This document shows positions 1-11,256 of a stretch of DNA of 64,000 nt, in pieces. Origin of the DNA: Ectobius pallidus (Eukaryota; Arthropoda; Insecta; Blattodea; Ectobiidae); contig CAXKWD010000009.1 of NCBI GenBank assembly GCA_964059195.1, positions 91,175,432 through 91,239,431 on the forward strand. The letters are read 5' to 3'. The translations under genes and the position numbers were made by a program. The notes below the pieces were generated by a model. That model saw nothing but the letters and a program-made list of their open reading frames with translations, was not told the DNA's origin and searched no databases. Positions within the stretch are counted from its first letter, which is position 1, and every line of letters begins with the position of its first letter.

Positions 1-279
1 GGTATAAACAGAAGAAGATATGAAAATAATATATAATTGTTTATATGAGTGTGGGGAAGCATTTAAAATATCGTATAATAAGAAATGCATATTAATAATA
101 TGACATTATTTTGGCATTGAGGTTAATCTATATGTCTGATGAAGATAAAAACATCGAAAAGTCGCGCGCCACTCCCCTGTCGACCATGCCGCGATCATCG
201 ATATATCGATATATCGATTGTTTTACTTACAGTAACAAACCTAGCACACTTTTATTCATTTTCGTGGTTTATTTATCCG

Positions 280-425
280 TCGCCGTGGGTGAGTCGGTAG
301 CGCGCCTGCCTTCCACTCCGGCGGCCCGGGTTCGATTCCCGGCCGGGTCGGGGATTTTTCAGTAGTGAAAAATCCCTTTCCCGGGTTCAGGACTGGGTAG
401 GTTAAGTCTTAGATTAAGATAATGC
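280..425 (+). mobile_element. tRNA-derived SINE, head plus short body
   Basis: A tRNA-like head runs from about 280 to 356. An A-box-like stretch (TGGGTGAGTCGGTAGCGCG) sits near 286-304 and a canonical B box (GGTTCGATTCC) at 329-339. The region just downstream (GGGATTTTTC then GAAAAATCCC) forms a short inverted repeat and does not continue a tRNA fold, so this is a SINE rather than a tRNA gene. The 3' limit is uncertain and no clear target duplication was found. Confidence 0.65.
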
Positions 426-2370
426 ACATTGTGCGCGATTCCTTAATTATTATATTATTCATTACATACTTAGTTAGGGTTTGGTTCTAAAAGGGCCAAT
501 GTCATAAAACTTGCTTTTGAGATAACTAACTTTTTAAAGCCTTTATAGAAGTAACATTTTTTGCTGAGAACTTCCTACATTGGCCTTGAAGGTTTCTTTA
601 TTATGTCTATTAATAGCAACAGATATTGGCACTTTTATTATACGAAAGATAAAAACTAGGCGAGCTTAATAATGCACAAATCTCATTTTTGCAAGAAATT
701 GACATTGGTCCTTTTAGAACCAAGCCAAAGAGTTATGTAAGCATGTATTGTACGTATTAAGTAAGTATTTCCAAGATAAATCCGGTGTTTATCAATATTT
801 ACAGAATTTATCGGTAAAATCCGGACCTCTCGTTATACAATATTACCTCTTATTATAGTAGACTGTTGTGTAGCCTATTTTGTGACTGAAGATGGCATAA
901 CTATATGTCGAAATGCATAAACTTAATGCGAAGCTGAAATAACCTACGGAGTCTACTGCTGGAAACGAAGAAACTGCTACTGAACACATGAACTCTCACA
1001 ACAGCAAAAGCAGTTAAGCTTAGTGATTATTATACAGAATTCAAAGTCTTAAGAGACTCTACATAATCACTACCCGACCATTTTAGGCCTATACTAATCT
1101 ATGTTAATTTTACAACTTTGTTAATTTTAATGTAAATAATATTACTAATAATATTGTATTAATTAATTCTGCTGTCAGGACAAATTGTTATTCAACTCTA
1201 TTTGAATTAATATGCTTTTTGTAATAATTTTACCTTCTATGACCAGTTGATCTTCAACTTTATTTTAATTGATTTATATTATATGTTATTTATTCCAGTG
1301 ACTAAGCGACAAATGGCTAAAATATAGTTCCACTAAGGAAAAAGTATATAAAAATATATATACATCTACATTGATGTAATATAGGCCTACGTACATTTTA
1401 TGTATCTAAGAGTTCTATTGATAGTGGTTAATTCAGTTGTAACTTTTAGAGTTCACATATTGTGATATTATCAATAAAACGTCAAGTGAACCTGTAATTT
1501 CCACGTTTCCAGCTATCAGATTATTGATAAGTTCTGTTAGGTTTTTATACTAGTGCTTTAGGTTAAATATTTATCCAGTTTACTTATACCAGCATTAGTG
1601 GAATGAAATTCATGCTTTTTTTATATGTGAGGCAATAATTTTTATTATTGTAATTTAAAACAGCATTTCATTTTCAGCAAGAATCGAGAACTCAAAAAAC
1701 CTACGAAATTAGTTAATGGTATATTTGTCGAATAATCAATTATACATTGAATTATAAGTAACCCATTAATGACCAAGAATTTTTTCAGAATTGTGTTAAC
1801 TAATAAAAAGTTTTGTAGATTATAATATTATTAACTAATATCAGGCCTATTAGCAAGTTCTATGAAACAGGGCCCTGGAGATTATTATCTCTTTTTGATC
1901 CATTTTCCCTTATATTTTACACTATATAGGTCGGTATCTTAGATATAAAATAAATATTAGGAGCAAAAATTCACACAGATAGTAACCTGAAGAAACACTT
2001 TTAATGCAATTGTGATTTCCCAGAATTCCATTAAAATACAACATCGTGCTTCAATTTTATATTAAATCAAAGTGAAGTGACATAAATCAATCATTGGAAT
2101 CAAGCAATCAATCAATCAAGCTGCATGTGATAATAACGAAATGTTGGATAGGGTGTGCAAACAACTGGTGTAATTGGATGGCTTCTACCTGATCATTAGG
2201 AGAGATGGAATCAAAAGTTTCTCACTTGTCAAGCGGAGCACAAAAAGCTGGAGCTCTGTATGTTTTACTGTACCGGCCGGCCAACTGGACACGACGCGAA
2301 CCTCGCTTGCTTTACCGCCGCCATTGTGCAAGAATGACTCAAATACCTCACCTATGATCGCCTCCTGAGG
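426..2370. other. intergenic, nothing recognised
   Basis: AT-rich sequence with no long open frame, no TIR pair and no protein similarity that I can see. It contains TAGGCCTA octamers at 1084 and 1382. Confidence 0.6.
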
Positions 2371-2392
2371 GCCTATTTAAGATAATAAAAGT

Positions 2393-2686
2393 AAAGTGAT
2401 CCCTATACAGACCATGGAGGCCCAGAGGGTTCCAGGAAGTTGAGGCTCCCAGATTTTGGACATTCGGCACATGAAGGTGGTAAGGTTGTCAGCCTTAAGC
2501 ACCGGCCGCCTTTACCCCCAGGATTGCTCCTGGTACTCATTTCTGTTAGAGGTTGAGTCGACCCCAGGGTTATTGTACCACCAGAAGGATTAGGCCAATT
2601 GAAAAATCTCAACGACCTCATCGGGAAAGGAACCCGCGACCTTCCGGTTTGTAGCGCAGCGCCTCAACCACCACGCTACGGCGTAC
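2393..2686 (-). mobile_element. SINE family A, copy 1
   Basis: tRNA-derived SINE on the minus strand. The head at the right end reads GCCGTAGCGTGGTGGTTGAG (A-box region), followed by a B-box position damaged to GGTTCCTTTCC. Imperfect target duplications flank it: ATTTAAGATAATAAAAGT at 2375-2392 and ATTTAAGACAATAACAGT at 2687-2704. Related copies lie at 8561, 36690 and 58735, with a plus-strand fragment at 51428. Open frames across it have no coding meaning. Confidence 0.85.
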
Positions 2687-2822
2687 ATTTAAGACAATAA
2701 CAGTGCATTATTTACTTATTTAGCTCTCTGTTTAAATATTCTGAACAGTTTTTATTCCACGCCATCACTACCTTCTTATTCCGTCCTGGTTTGGAGGAAA
2801 GGTAGCCCCTTTTCTCGAGCTG

Positions 2823-2825
<3 letters not shown>

Positions 2826-2876
<51 letters not shown>
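2826..2876. repeat. (AT)n microsatellite
   Basis: About 50 bases of uninterrupted AT dinucleotide repeat. Confidence 0.98.
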
Positions 2877-2884
<8 letters not shown>

Positions 2885-2889
2885 TACTC

Positions 2890-3620
2890 GGAGCTACGCT
2901 GAGATGAGATGAAATAAAAGGTTGAATTATGAACATTTAGTTACCAGGGGTTCACCGACGTCGGTTAGGGCCGTTTAGATAACAACTGGTTGTTATTTGC
3001 GTTTCACCGAGTACTGTTAAGAATTAAAGGACACTAACCGAAAGAAATTTGCCAGCCGACCCAGAGCGAGCGGTTAAGTTGCTAATCTCCATACATTGAA
3101 TGTCAAAGCATTGAACTTAAACTGAACAGTAACATGATATAGAACTTATTGAACTTCACGGGTGTAAGAATTGGTCTTCCCTATGATTAGAAATCATTCC
3201 CTGTCACCAAGAAGACTTCTGATGGCACTATGCTTCTATGCAACAGGGATATTTCCAAGATATAATTGGTAATGTCAGGGCCATAGTGGCACGTATTCGC
3301 AGTAGGCCTAATAGCATTATTTGCTCTTCGATTTATAAAATTTCCTTCCACTCAATGAAAACAGAGATGATTTTATAGGCTATAAGACTTACTCCTTCTT
3401 CTTACATTTTAAACTGGATTCTGAATGTTATTACTGCAATAAAATAAGTCATTACGCCATCTATACTACTAATGAATTGTTTCGGAGAGGAATAGATGAG
3501 CAGGAGGCAGATAAACCGTGGATTTTTAACCGGGCCAAATCGTCGGTGCAACGGCTTTCTGTCTTTCCATGGTTATTGTGTTCAAGTTACCGGGCATCCC
3601 AGCCGAGGTTGGTGAAATCG
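2890..3620. other. intergenic, nothing recognised
   Basis: No gene, TIR pair or SINE head recognised between the AT tract and the hAT relic. One TAGGCCTA octamer lies at 3303. Confidence 0.5.
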
Positions 3621-3628
3621 GTCATTAT

Positions 3629-4376
3629 TAGACCTGGGATTTTAGGCTCTAAAGAACTTGGCTTTAGGCACCTAAAATAGGCTTTTAAAACATGTAAATA
3701 GGCTTTTCAACGAGAAAATAGGCACTTAAAATAGGCTTCAAAAATGTGTAAATAGACAGAAATTAAGACTTCACAATATTACAACATACCGTACACTTAA
3801 ACTGTAACGTGATCTTTTTATTACTGTTAGAAACGTGGTATATCGATTCTTAACAGAAATAACTGAAAAATTAAGACAGAATTAAAAAGACATTTATCAA
3901 AAGCAGTTATGGGTCATTAGAAAAATTAAACCACTACAGGCCTAGAAGGGCCTTGGATTTCAATAACGGCCAGCTCATGGCCTGCAGATATTGGTTGGTC
4001 GTGTGGTCAACGCACTGGCGACTTGACACAGTATGTCCCTTCTTACTGTACGTTTGAGCTAATCCTCCCCCTCCCCGTCAATCAGTATTCCTTTGGCAAC
4101 AATTGTATGGGAAAATCAAGTTTCTATGAAAAACCGACCCTTTGGATGTCCATAAATGTAAAAATTACGGCAGATTAATTTCATTTTAAATGTACAAAAT
4201 AGGCATTTTAGGTACTAAAATAGTAAAATAGGCTCTAAAGGCCCAAATAGGCATTTTAGGCCACTATGAAAATCTAAAAATGTAAGTGATCTATCATGAA
4301 ACCTCAACATATTTTTAAAAATTCATGTTATTTCATAAGGAACAAAATAGGCATTTGCCTTAAAATCCCAGGTCTA
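3629..4376. mobile_element. non-autonomous hAT transposon with 8-bp target duplication
   Basis: Twenty-base terminal inverted repeats: TAGACCTGGGATTTTAGGC on the left and GCCTTAAAATCCCAGGTCTA on the right. The flanks are GTCATTAT (3621-3628) and GTCATTAG (4377-4384), an 8-bp target duplication with one mismatch, which is diagnostic of hAT superfamily insertion. The 748-bp interior has no transposase but repeats an AAATAGGCATTTTA-like word near both ends, the usual place for transposase-binding subterminal repeats. Confidence 0.88.
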
Positions 4377-4389
4377 GTCATTAGGCCTA

Positions 4390-5685
4390 TACTGTTGTCG
4401 CCAGAGGAACTATCTAAATAAGTTAAAGCTCTTCATTCCCTAGCTGTAACTTCTAAAACTCTATTCATTTCTTGTTTATTAATTTATATATATGATGATT
4501 ATTTATTAGTGTGTTTTAAAGAATATAATCCATATCCTACGGTAATTATTCCTGATTTTCTGCAGCTTGAGTTTGGGAAAGAGATTAGACTTTCAGGGAA
4601 AATGGTTGGATTTTTTCACAGATCAATTAAGTGATAAGTATAAATTCCGGCAATAGACTTTGGGAAATATACACTCACAAGCATTTGTTTATTTTCTATA
4701 TTTTAATAACAAAATGTGTACTACATCTGTAATAAGCATAAATTGCGCATAGCTTTCTGTTCAGGAAATCAAACATTTAATTAATAATACAAATTAATTA
4801 ATATAAATGTTAAGAAATTGTGCGATATTAAATTAAACAGCAATATGGCAACGATAAAAATAATTACTTTGGTTAAATTACTTTATTATATCCACTATTG
4901 ATGATTAGGCCTGTACTTCATAAGTTGTTACCGGTATATAATCGATGATGATTTTTATCGTGTACTTCTACTTTTATACGCTCTCGTACCACAGGTACTA
5001 ATAGTATACACTTTTTAAGATAATCTGAGTTCAGAAGTACTAATTTCGGAATGTAGTTACTCAGCGAGTACATTTTTTTTGTGTTGTCGGTTTGTGAAGA
5101 CGAGAGTTGTACGAAAACAAGATTTTATATTTGAATTATTAATCTTCTGACCGGAAGCATGATGGGTTTCTTTTACTCTTCTTCTTCACTCCCGTCATAT
5201 GTTTCTAGGATATGCTATCTCTCGCTTTCCTGTTGGTTTATTTTGTAATATTTAACTGTTCTTTTATTCCCACTGTTTGTATGCTTTTTATTCATTGCTT
5301 ATATTCCTGTATTCAGCCCTTATGTCCTCGTTTCTTATTTCATTAAATCATGTGCAGCCTTTTGTTTTTCTTAAGAATTTTATTTCTGCGTGAGAATATT
5401 TTAGGAGAAAAATTCCTAACAGTAGGATTCGACTTCAGGACTCCTTGTAATGCGACCTCTCATTCTATATCAGAATATGAAATCAGAAAAACTTATTGTC
5501 CATTCTTAAAAGGTAAAGTGCATTACATCCTATTTTATTTAAGTTGTATCTTTCGGGAAAGTCATTTGAAACTTGGCAACGATTTTCTCTTCATTTTTAA
5601 AACCACTTTACTTGAGAATGTTCTTTTTTATATATTTTTCAAAAGCGGTTCAAACTATTTTGTTTAAATTTTCTACTCACTCTCA
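4390..5685. other. intergenic, nothing recognised
   Basis: AT-rich; open frames here (for example 5350-5667) are low-complexity and match no family I know. Confidence 0.5.
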
Positions 5686-5687
5686 CT

Positions 5688-5768
5688 CACTCTCTTTCTC
5701 TTTCTCTTTCTCTTTCTCTTTCTCTTTCTCTTTCTCTTTCTCTTTCTCTTTCTCTTTCTCTTTCTCCC
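5688..5768. repeat. (TTTCTC)n hexamer microsatellite
   Basis: About 13 units of a six-base pyrimidine repeat. The period divides by three, so it stays open as alternating Ser-Phe in one frame; this is not a gene. Confidence 0.97.
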
Positions 5769-5859
5769 TCTCTCCCCAGCTTACAGCCGCAAGGCTGTTG
5801 GGTAGCAGGTCTCTATTCATCTCGCATCTCCGCCTTTCGTTTCGGCTCGTAGTATTTAG

Positions 5860-6230
5860 TAGGCCTACAAGTCATGTCCTGCAATATTTGTCTCATGTAT
5901 TCCAGTCTGGGTCTTCTTGGAAATTTCTACCTTCTACGACTCCGTCAATTATTTTCAACAATAGACCATCATGCCGGGTTATATAGCCTATCAGCTGTGC
6001 TCTTCTTGTTTTTATATGTTTCAGGAAGCATTTTTTCATTCGTGGCCATTTCTGTCCAGGTGATCTTCAACATTCTTCTGCAACATCAGTTTTCAAATGC
6101 ATTTAGACGTTTCTCCTCTCTCACACCTATTGTCCAGGCTTCACTGCCATATAATGTAGTGGTCCACATGTATGCCATCAGCATGTGTTTCCTCACGCCA
6201 AATTTTCTACATGAATTGCATATTATATTA
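5860..6230 (-). pseudogene. LINE retrotransposon ORF2 tail, decayed
   Basis: Minus-strand translation gives the end of a non-LTR reverse transcriptase ORF. It contains TLYGSEAWTIGVREEKRLNA, then a CCRRMLKITWTE block, and near the end a degenerate RPRLEYMRQILQDMT. Family knowledge: the LYGSETWT.....RLE.FE.W..RR.LKI.WT and GR...R..QY...I..D pattern is the post-RT region of common insect LINEs. Stops and frame breaks occur throughout. The 5' part (endonuclease, RT core) is absent, as expected for a 5'-truncated insertion. No target duplication identified. Confidence 0.75.
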
Positions 6231-6715
6231 TATATTATAATATTTTTAAATAAAAGCTAAAACTTTTATTTCGGTAGAGTAAGTTATATCCTTCACAAAG
6301 GCAATTACTTTATAAAATTTAATTCTTCATTTTTTAATGTTCCTTGAATTGTAGCACATTCATTAAGTATTTATTGAATTTATTTTCTCAATCAGAAATT
6401 CGAAATGTGCTGTTTTGACTATAATATTTCCGTTTTAAACAATCTTGAAACGTACTGGATGTCTGCTTTAAAAGGTCATTACTTTGGTTTTCTTATAAGA
6501 TATTGTAAAATTATAATTCTGATAAAATTCATATAAGCAGAGCAATGCTTCTTGTAAAACATTTTTACCTTTTTGTTTAGTTAGTCATTGGAAAACTACC
6601 AATTTTCATTAATAAGATTTACGTTTTTCTATGTTTCTAAAAAAATAGACGATCGTGTTTAATTTTCGTAAACCAAATGCTTCTAGGAACTACTAAGTCC
6701 GGAAACTTTATGTAA

Positions 6716-7035
6716 TGAGAGTTTCATATCATAATTTTTACAAATGATATGTTCTGTAAAAGTAATTCTGTTGCAATTGGAATCTCACGAAACTGTGTAA
6801 AAATTAGTTTCAAGTTATCAATTTTTCCTCACCAACAAAAGATTTTTGTATCTAGCTGACCCTACTGAATACGCATTTCCGTAATGAAATCGGTTACTTA
6901 GTGTTGGAATAACAAGCGAGAAATTCCAGGCTATATTTATGCTCAGGTTAGAAAATCAAATGAGAGTTTGACATCAGAATTTTTACAAATGATATGTTCT
7001 ATAAAAGTAATTCTGTTGCAATTGGAATCTCAAAA
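6716..7035 (+). repeat. direct repeat pair of about 80 bp, 243 bp apart
   Basis: 6716-6795 and 6959-7035 share a near-identical block, including ACAAATGATATGTTCT then TAAAAGTAATTCTGTTGCAA and TTGGAATCTCA. The spacer is unrelated AT-rich sequence. This is either a local duplication or two ends of an unrecognised element. Confidence 0.85.
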
Positions 7036-7204
7036 TTATTGGCAACATAAAAATAATGTTACACTTTCTAAAATGTGTATTACATTTGCCCCATTTCATA
7101 TGGGCTAAGTACGCTACTCCTTTAACGAAGCAGCATTGCTTGTAGTCGAGACACTCTTACGCAGGCGAATGTAGATTGATGTTAAAAGTATCGTTTTGAC
7201 GAAC

Positions 7205-7545
7205 GGTCTTCAACCTTTATTAACTAAAGGACCATTTTATTTTTGGTGAAAGACCAGCAGGCCGCATTGATTTATTGATTTTTAATAACATGATACTTAC
7301 ATAGCACAAATATATCACAATTAGCTTATATTACAATATACGGTATAGGGATTACTTAACTTTATACATGTGTGTTTTATATTCTGTCTTCACTTTGGAA
7401 TGTTAATGGATAACACAAATTTAATGTGAAACATGACAATGTTTCTTTGTCACTAAGTTATCAATATTGTCATTCTAGCTCAGATTAATATTTGCTGGTA
7501 GGCCGCCAAAAATCAAGCCACGGGTCGCAAGTTGCTCCCGGACAT
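7205..7545. mobile_element. degenerate hAT-type MITE (probable)
   Basis: The left end carries GGTCTTCAACCTTTATTAAC and the right side GGGTCGCAAGTTGCTCCCGG, resembling the TCTCAACCTTTTT...GGTTGAGA-type ends of the clearer hAT MITE at 28140. I could not find an 8-bp duplication, so the limits are approximate. Confidence 0.35.
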
Positions 7546-7929
7546 GCGGCCCATGGCTTGCCATAACCGTGCAAAATTTGATGTTTCTAGCTGTCCTACA
7601 CTTATGGAAAAACTTGTTGGGTATTCGTATCGTCATTCACATCTACGACAGTCTAGATCTTCTATTCATTAACATTGATAATTTTCCCACTTCCACATGA
7701 GCTAGAAACTTCTTTTATTTTTTACCCTAAGAAACTTAAAATTGTTGTACGCCATTAGATGTTTTATTTATTTTTATATTTTTTTGAAAAAATAATGTAA
7801 TTGTTGACGTAAAGAATTTGTTGTAAATTCGTTCTGTTAGCGTATTCTAGTTCACTTATTTCTTCACGTGTGCTGATCCAACTTTCTCAAGAAACCGTGG
7901 TCTAAAGCTCAAGAGTTACTGAAATATAT

Positions 7930-8165
7930 CCTATTATCTACAACTGATACTTTGTTTTATTAGTTTACCTGATTTTATTTTCTTGTGTGTTTTTATCTGG
8001 GTTTTGGATTCATATTTACGTTGTGTTTCTTAGGTCTCAGTCTTTAATGACTTTTTTATTAAGTGCCATAATGGTTTTTCTAAGATTACTTGATGAACGG
8101 GCAAAATGTTTGTCCGTGTGTCTGTACGCGTGATAAGTCGAATATGCTTTATCAAATTTTCATGC
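7930..8165. repeat. dispersed repeat related to the MITE at 41641
   Basis: 8062-8165 (AGTGCCATAATGG, then GTCTGTACGCG and TTTATCAAATTTTCATG) matches the left part of the element at 41641. 7935-7970 (ACTTTGTTTTATTAGTTTAC) matches the sequence just right of that element. The two blocks are in the opposite order here, as if two truncated copies abut. Confidence 0.55.
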
Positions 8166-8560
8166 ATGCACTTTTATTATTACTATTATTATCATCATCA
8201 TCATCTTCGTCATCATCATCAATAATATTGCGGTATATAACCTGCTTTTTTAACTTTCTGAAAAAAAAAAAGTGTTTTAATTCTGGATACTTGTGATCAC
8301 CCTCAATAAATGCAGATGACGTTAATTCCATCCTCCTTTACATTAGGCCTATCATTATTTATGCATGTATGAAAATTGCATTTTTCTAGAAGTGTATGTA
8401 TATAAATATCTAATAGAAATTTTCTGTATTTTTCAGGTAAGTTGACATTACACTGCATATTGGGTAATCCGGAATCGATGGTGACAATGAAGAAATATCT
8501 CAGGTAACATTCTATTCCAACTAGCCAGAGCTGTAAGAAATATGATTGTCAAGATACGTA

Positions 8561-8870
8561 AAAAAGTAAAGTGTTCCCTATAGGCCTACAGGCCATGGAG
8601 ACCCAGAAGGTTCCAGGAGATTCAGGCTCCCAGATTTGTAGACATTCGGTACGTGAAGGTGGTAAGGTATTCAGCCTTACGCACCGGCCGCCTTTACTCC
8701 CAGAATTGCTCCTGGTACTCATTTCTGTTAGAGGCTGAGTCGACCCCAGGACCTTAGTGTCACCAGAAGGATTAGGCCAATTGAAAAAACTCTTATCTCA
8801 TCGGGGATCGAACCCGCGACTTTCAGGTTTGTAGCGCAGCGCCTCAACCACTACACTACGGCGTACCCCC
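8561..8870 (-). mobile_element. SINE family A, copy 2
   Basis: Minus-strand SINE with the family A head at its right end (A-box region near 8841-8866, B box as GGGGATCGAACCCGCGAC on the plus strand near 8802-8819). Perfect 12-bp target duplications TCAAGATACGTA flank it at 8549-8560 and 8871-8882. Compared with copy 1 it has GGCCTA added after a TA near its 3' end (TAGGCCTA at 8581-8588). Confidence 0.92.
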
Positions 8871-8889
8871 TCAAGATACGTAGAAGGCT

Positions 8890-9400
8890 TAAATAAAAGA
8901 TTAACGTACAGTATTAGACTACTGTCCATTTTTAATTTGTCTAAAATTCGGCAACAAATTAAGAGCAAATAGTCTATTGTAAAAAGAAATGTTGAAAACT
9001 TACGATAACATTTTTACAATGTAAATAATTTACCTTCGTAACATCGTCTCACTCTCCGAACACTTATCGCAGGCTGCAATCACACAATTGATGTCATTCG
9101 CTGCCACTCAGGAGATGCTTCCACGAGAAGGGCAGATATAGGATACTTTAGACCACACCATCATGATTGAAAAAGAAATCACAACCACAGAATGGCAATG
9201 AGAAGAAGGCTTCAAATGAATTCTGCATTTCATTTTCCAATCACATGTTTGATATTATTCATTAATTCAATGTTTATTAATTCAATTGTTAGATTTTTAA
9301 TCATTTATTTAATACAGCAAACTACTTAAAACAATATGTTTATTAATATTTACACATAAATCATTCATAAACAATTATAACTATTAATAATGAAAATGCT
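8890..9400. other. intergenic, nothing recognised
   Basis: AT-rich with no coding or repeat signature recognised. Confidence 0.5.
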
Positions 9401-9407
9401 TAAAATC

Positions 9408-9595
9408 CGGCTTCAGGGTGCCTTTCGTGATTAGAAAGCGCCGCCCGGGTGAAAAGACCTCATATTCGAGTTCCCAGGCTCAAAACCCTCGCATAGTGAG
9501 TGTCGTCCAAATCGAGCAACGTTTTCTCAGTTAGGCCTACATTCATGATCTCCCTTCCGTCCACCTAAGTAAAAAAAAAAAAAAAAAAAAAAAAA
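9408..9595 (+). mobile_element. SINE family D, copy 1 with poly(A) tail
   Basis: Starts around CGGCTTCAGGGTGCCTTTCG, has a B-box-like ATTCGAGTTCCCAGG near 9464-9478, a conserved block ACATTCATGATCTCCCTTCC, and ends in 26 A residues (9570-9595). A second copy lies at 52690-52850. Structure is that of a tRNA-derived SINE mobilised with a poly(A)-dependent LINE. Confidence 0.75.
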
Positions 9596-9902
9596 TCAGA
9601 TCTCTGCATGCCGTAATGTTATATACAAATTAATAATGCATAGTGGGCTAAAAAGCGAAGCGATTGACAAATTGATGCATTAGAGTGAAAAAAATGTATT
9701 TCAGCGATGCTCTTTGACAGCTGTTTTGACAGCAGAGCAAGTACACTTGCAATTCATTTACAATTGAAAAATTTTAGCAAAAAATTTGCTAACGTTACTT
9801 TGATAGCGGAAAAAATCGCATTTCGTGACTGTTGCCTTAAAATAAAGCATACTAAAAAATAACAGTAATAACATTCACAAAGAAATATAAACAAGTACCA
9901 AG

Positions 9903-10537
9903 TATATTTCCGCAGATAAGACGACAGTTCAATCATAAAAAATTCCCCCAAAATCCGTGGTCGTTGCATAGGAAAGATACCAAAAACATAGACTGAAATT
10001 GATATAAATTAAAGCCATTATAAAATGATGTATTTTGATGTCAAGATTGTAATTATCTTGGTATGTTAGATGTTAGGTGCCATTTTCGGGTAAATGTATG
10101 CCGCGAAATAGCGCGAATTTCGCAAATAAAACTATAAACGCCACAATCCGCGACATAAAACGTATTTTTGGTATTTTTAATTTTTTTCCTTATATAAACT
10201 GCTGGTACGTGAAGGCTACATGGCTCACGCACAAAGCGCGTATCGTTGTGTTCCATTGTGGCGCGACTGTGCTCAGTGACGCCATTTAAAAAAAAAGATA
10301 AGTCCAAGGAAGCTTTTTTTCCGGTTAGGGTATTTCGTTGGTTGGCAATACTTTTGCGATCAACTAAAAACTGAAACAAAAGCGAAACTTTCTGAAGTTG
10401 TTTCGTATGCATAAATTCATAGGCCGTTCATAGTTTGGGGGGTCGTCTTATAGGACATATATATGCTAAACCTATACAACTTTAACGAAAATTTATTCCT
10501 CGTCTTACCTGGAAGTCGTCTTATCTGCGGAAATATA
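9903..10537. mobile_element. TIR element with perfect 23-bp ends, TA-flanked
   Basis: The 23 bases at 9903-9925 (TATATTTCCGCAGATAAGAC and three more) are the exact reverse complement of 10515-10537. The outermost TA pair is consistent with a TA target duplication as in Tc1/mariner/pogo elements. No transposase motif is recognisable inside; an open minus frame of 119 residues (10053-10412) matches nothing I know, so its coding status is open. Confidence 0.8.
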
Positions 10538-10539
10538 CA

Positions 10540-11255
10540 GTATTTACAATCAGCACTAATACAACACAAATTAACAAATTTTATGAAGAAAATATAAATA
10601 AGTAAAATCAACAATTCCAGAATTAATACAGGCTTACATGATTAAAATCTGGATCAATGTATTGAGTTCTGTATTGATTAATCGATTGAGCCGTCGAAAT
10701 GATTTCACTTTTTTCCCCCTTCATTCAAGATTTTTTTTGTAGCAATAAGTCTTAATTGACTTTAGTCATTTCCACAGCCAGTCCATGTTGCATTCAACAC
10801 CTTGAAGATATTTTTTCGCGACTGTTAAGGAAACGAGAGTGTTGGTAGGAATGTGCGCCATGCGACATTGTTGCGCGGGAGGTGGAGTGATGGATGCCTC
10901 GCTGTGTGTCGCACAGAGACACCGCTTGAATCAAGAGTGCGACAGTTTACACACTCCACCATTTATGTATTGTCTTAAAGGTCGCTCCCACAAAAATACT
11001 GCTCACTGAATAGTAGATAGGTCAGCCCCGCAGCATCCGCATCTCTCGACGTGTTCTGTATCACTAAGTATTGTGAGAAAACCCACCTGACTCCTCAGCT
11101 GTCAAGTGTGACAATTATTATGAGAATGACGTGACGACGAGTTCACTGTCCTATGTAGGCTATGTTCTGCAAGTGTTAAGTCACAAGTTCGTGTTGCATT
11201 TTATATCATATTTCATATTATACCTAACGGTATATAAAAATACATAACTTAAACA
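10540..11255. other. intergenic with a locally GC- and CpG-richer patch
   Basis: 10840-10970 is clearly richer in G, C and CpG than its surroundings (for example GCGACATTGTTGCGCGGGAG). No open frame or promoter element can be assigned, so it may be a regulatory patch or an old element. Confidence 0.4.
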
Positions 11256-11256
11256 C

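Noticed and set aside
195..218. TATCGATA-type regulatory cluster (ATCGATATATCGATATATCG)
   Set aside because: Palindromic AT-rich repeat; no gene nearby to regulate.
286..356. tRNA gene
   Set aside because: A and B boxes are present but arms do not pair as in a functional tRNA and the sequence continues as a SINE body; the same applies to heads at 24255, 26655 and 60890.
5573..5986. Open frame of 137 codons with a Ser-Phe repeat
   Set aside because: The repeat is the (TTTCTC)n microsatellite; the remainder reads through reverse-orientation LINE sequence.
10840..10970. CpG-rich promoter
   Set aside because: No transcript start, open frame or core element could be tied to it; kept only as a note in the intergenic entry.
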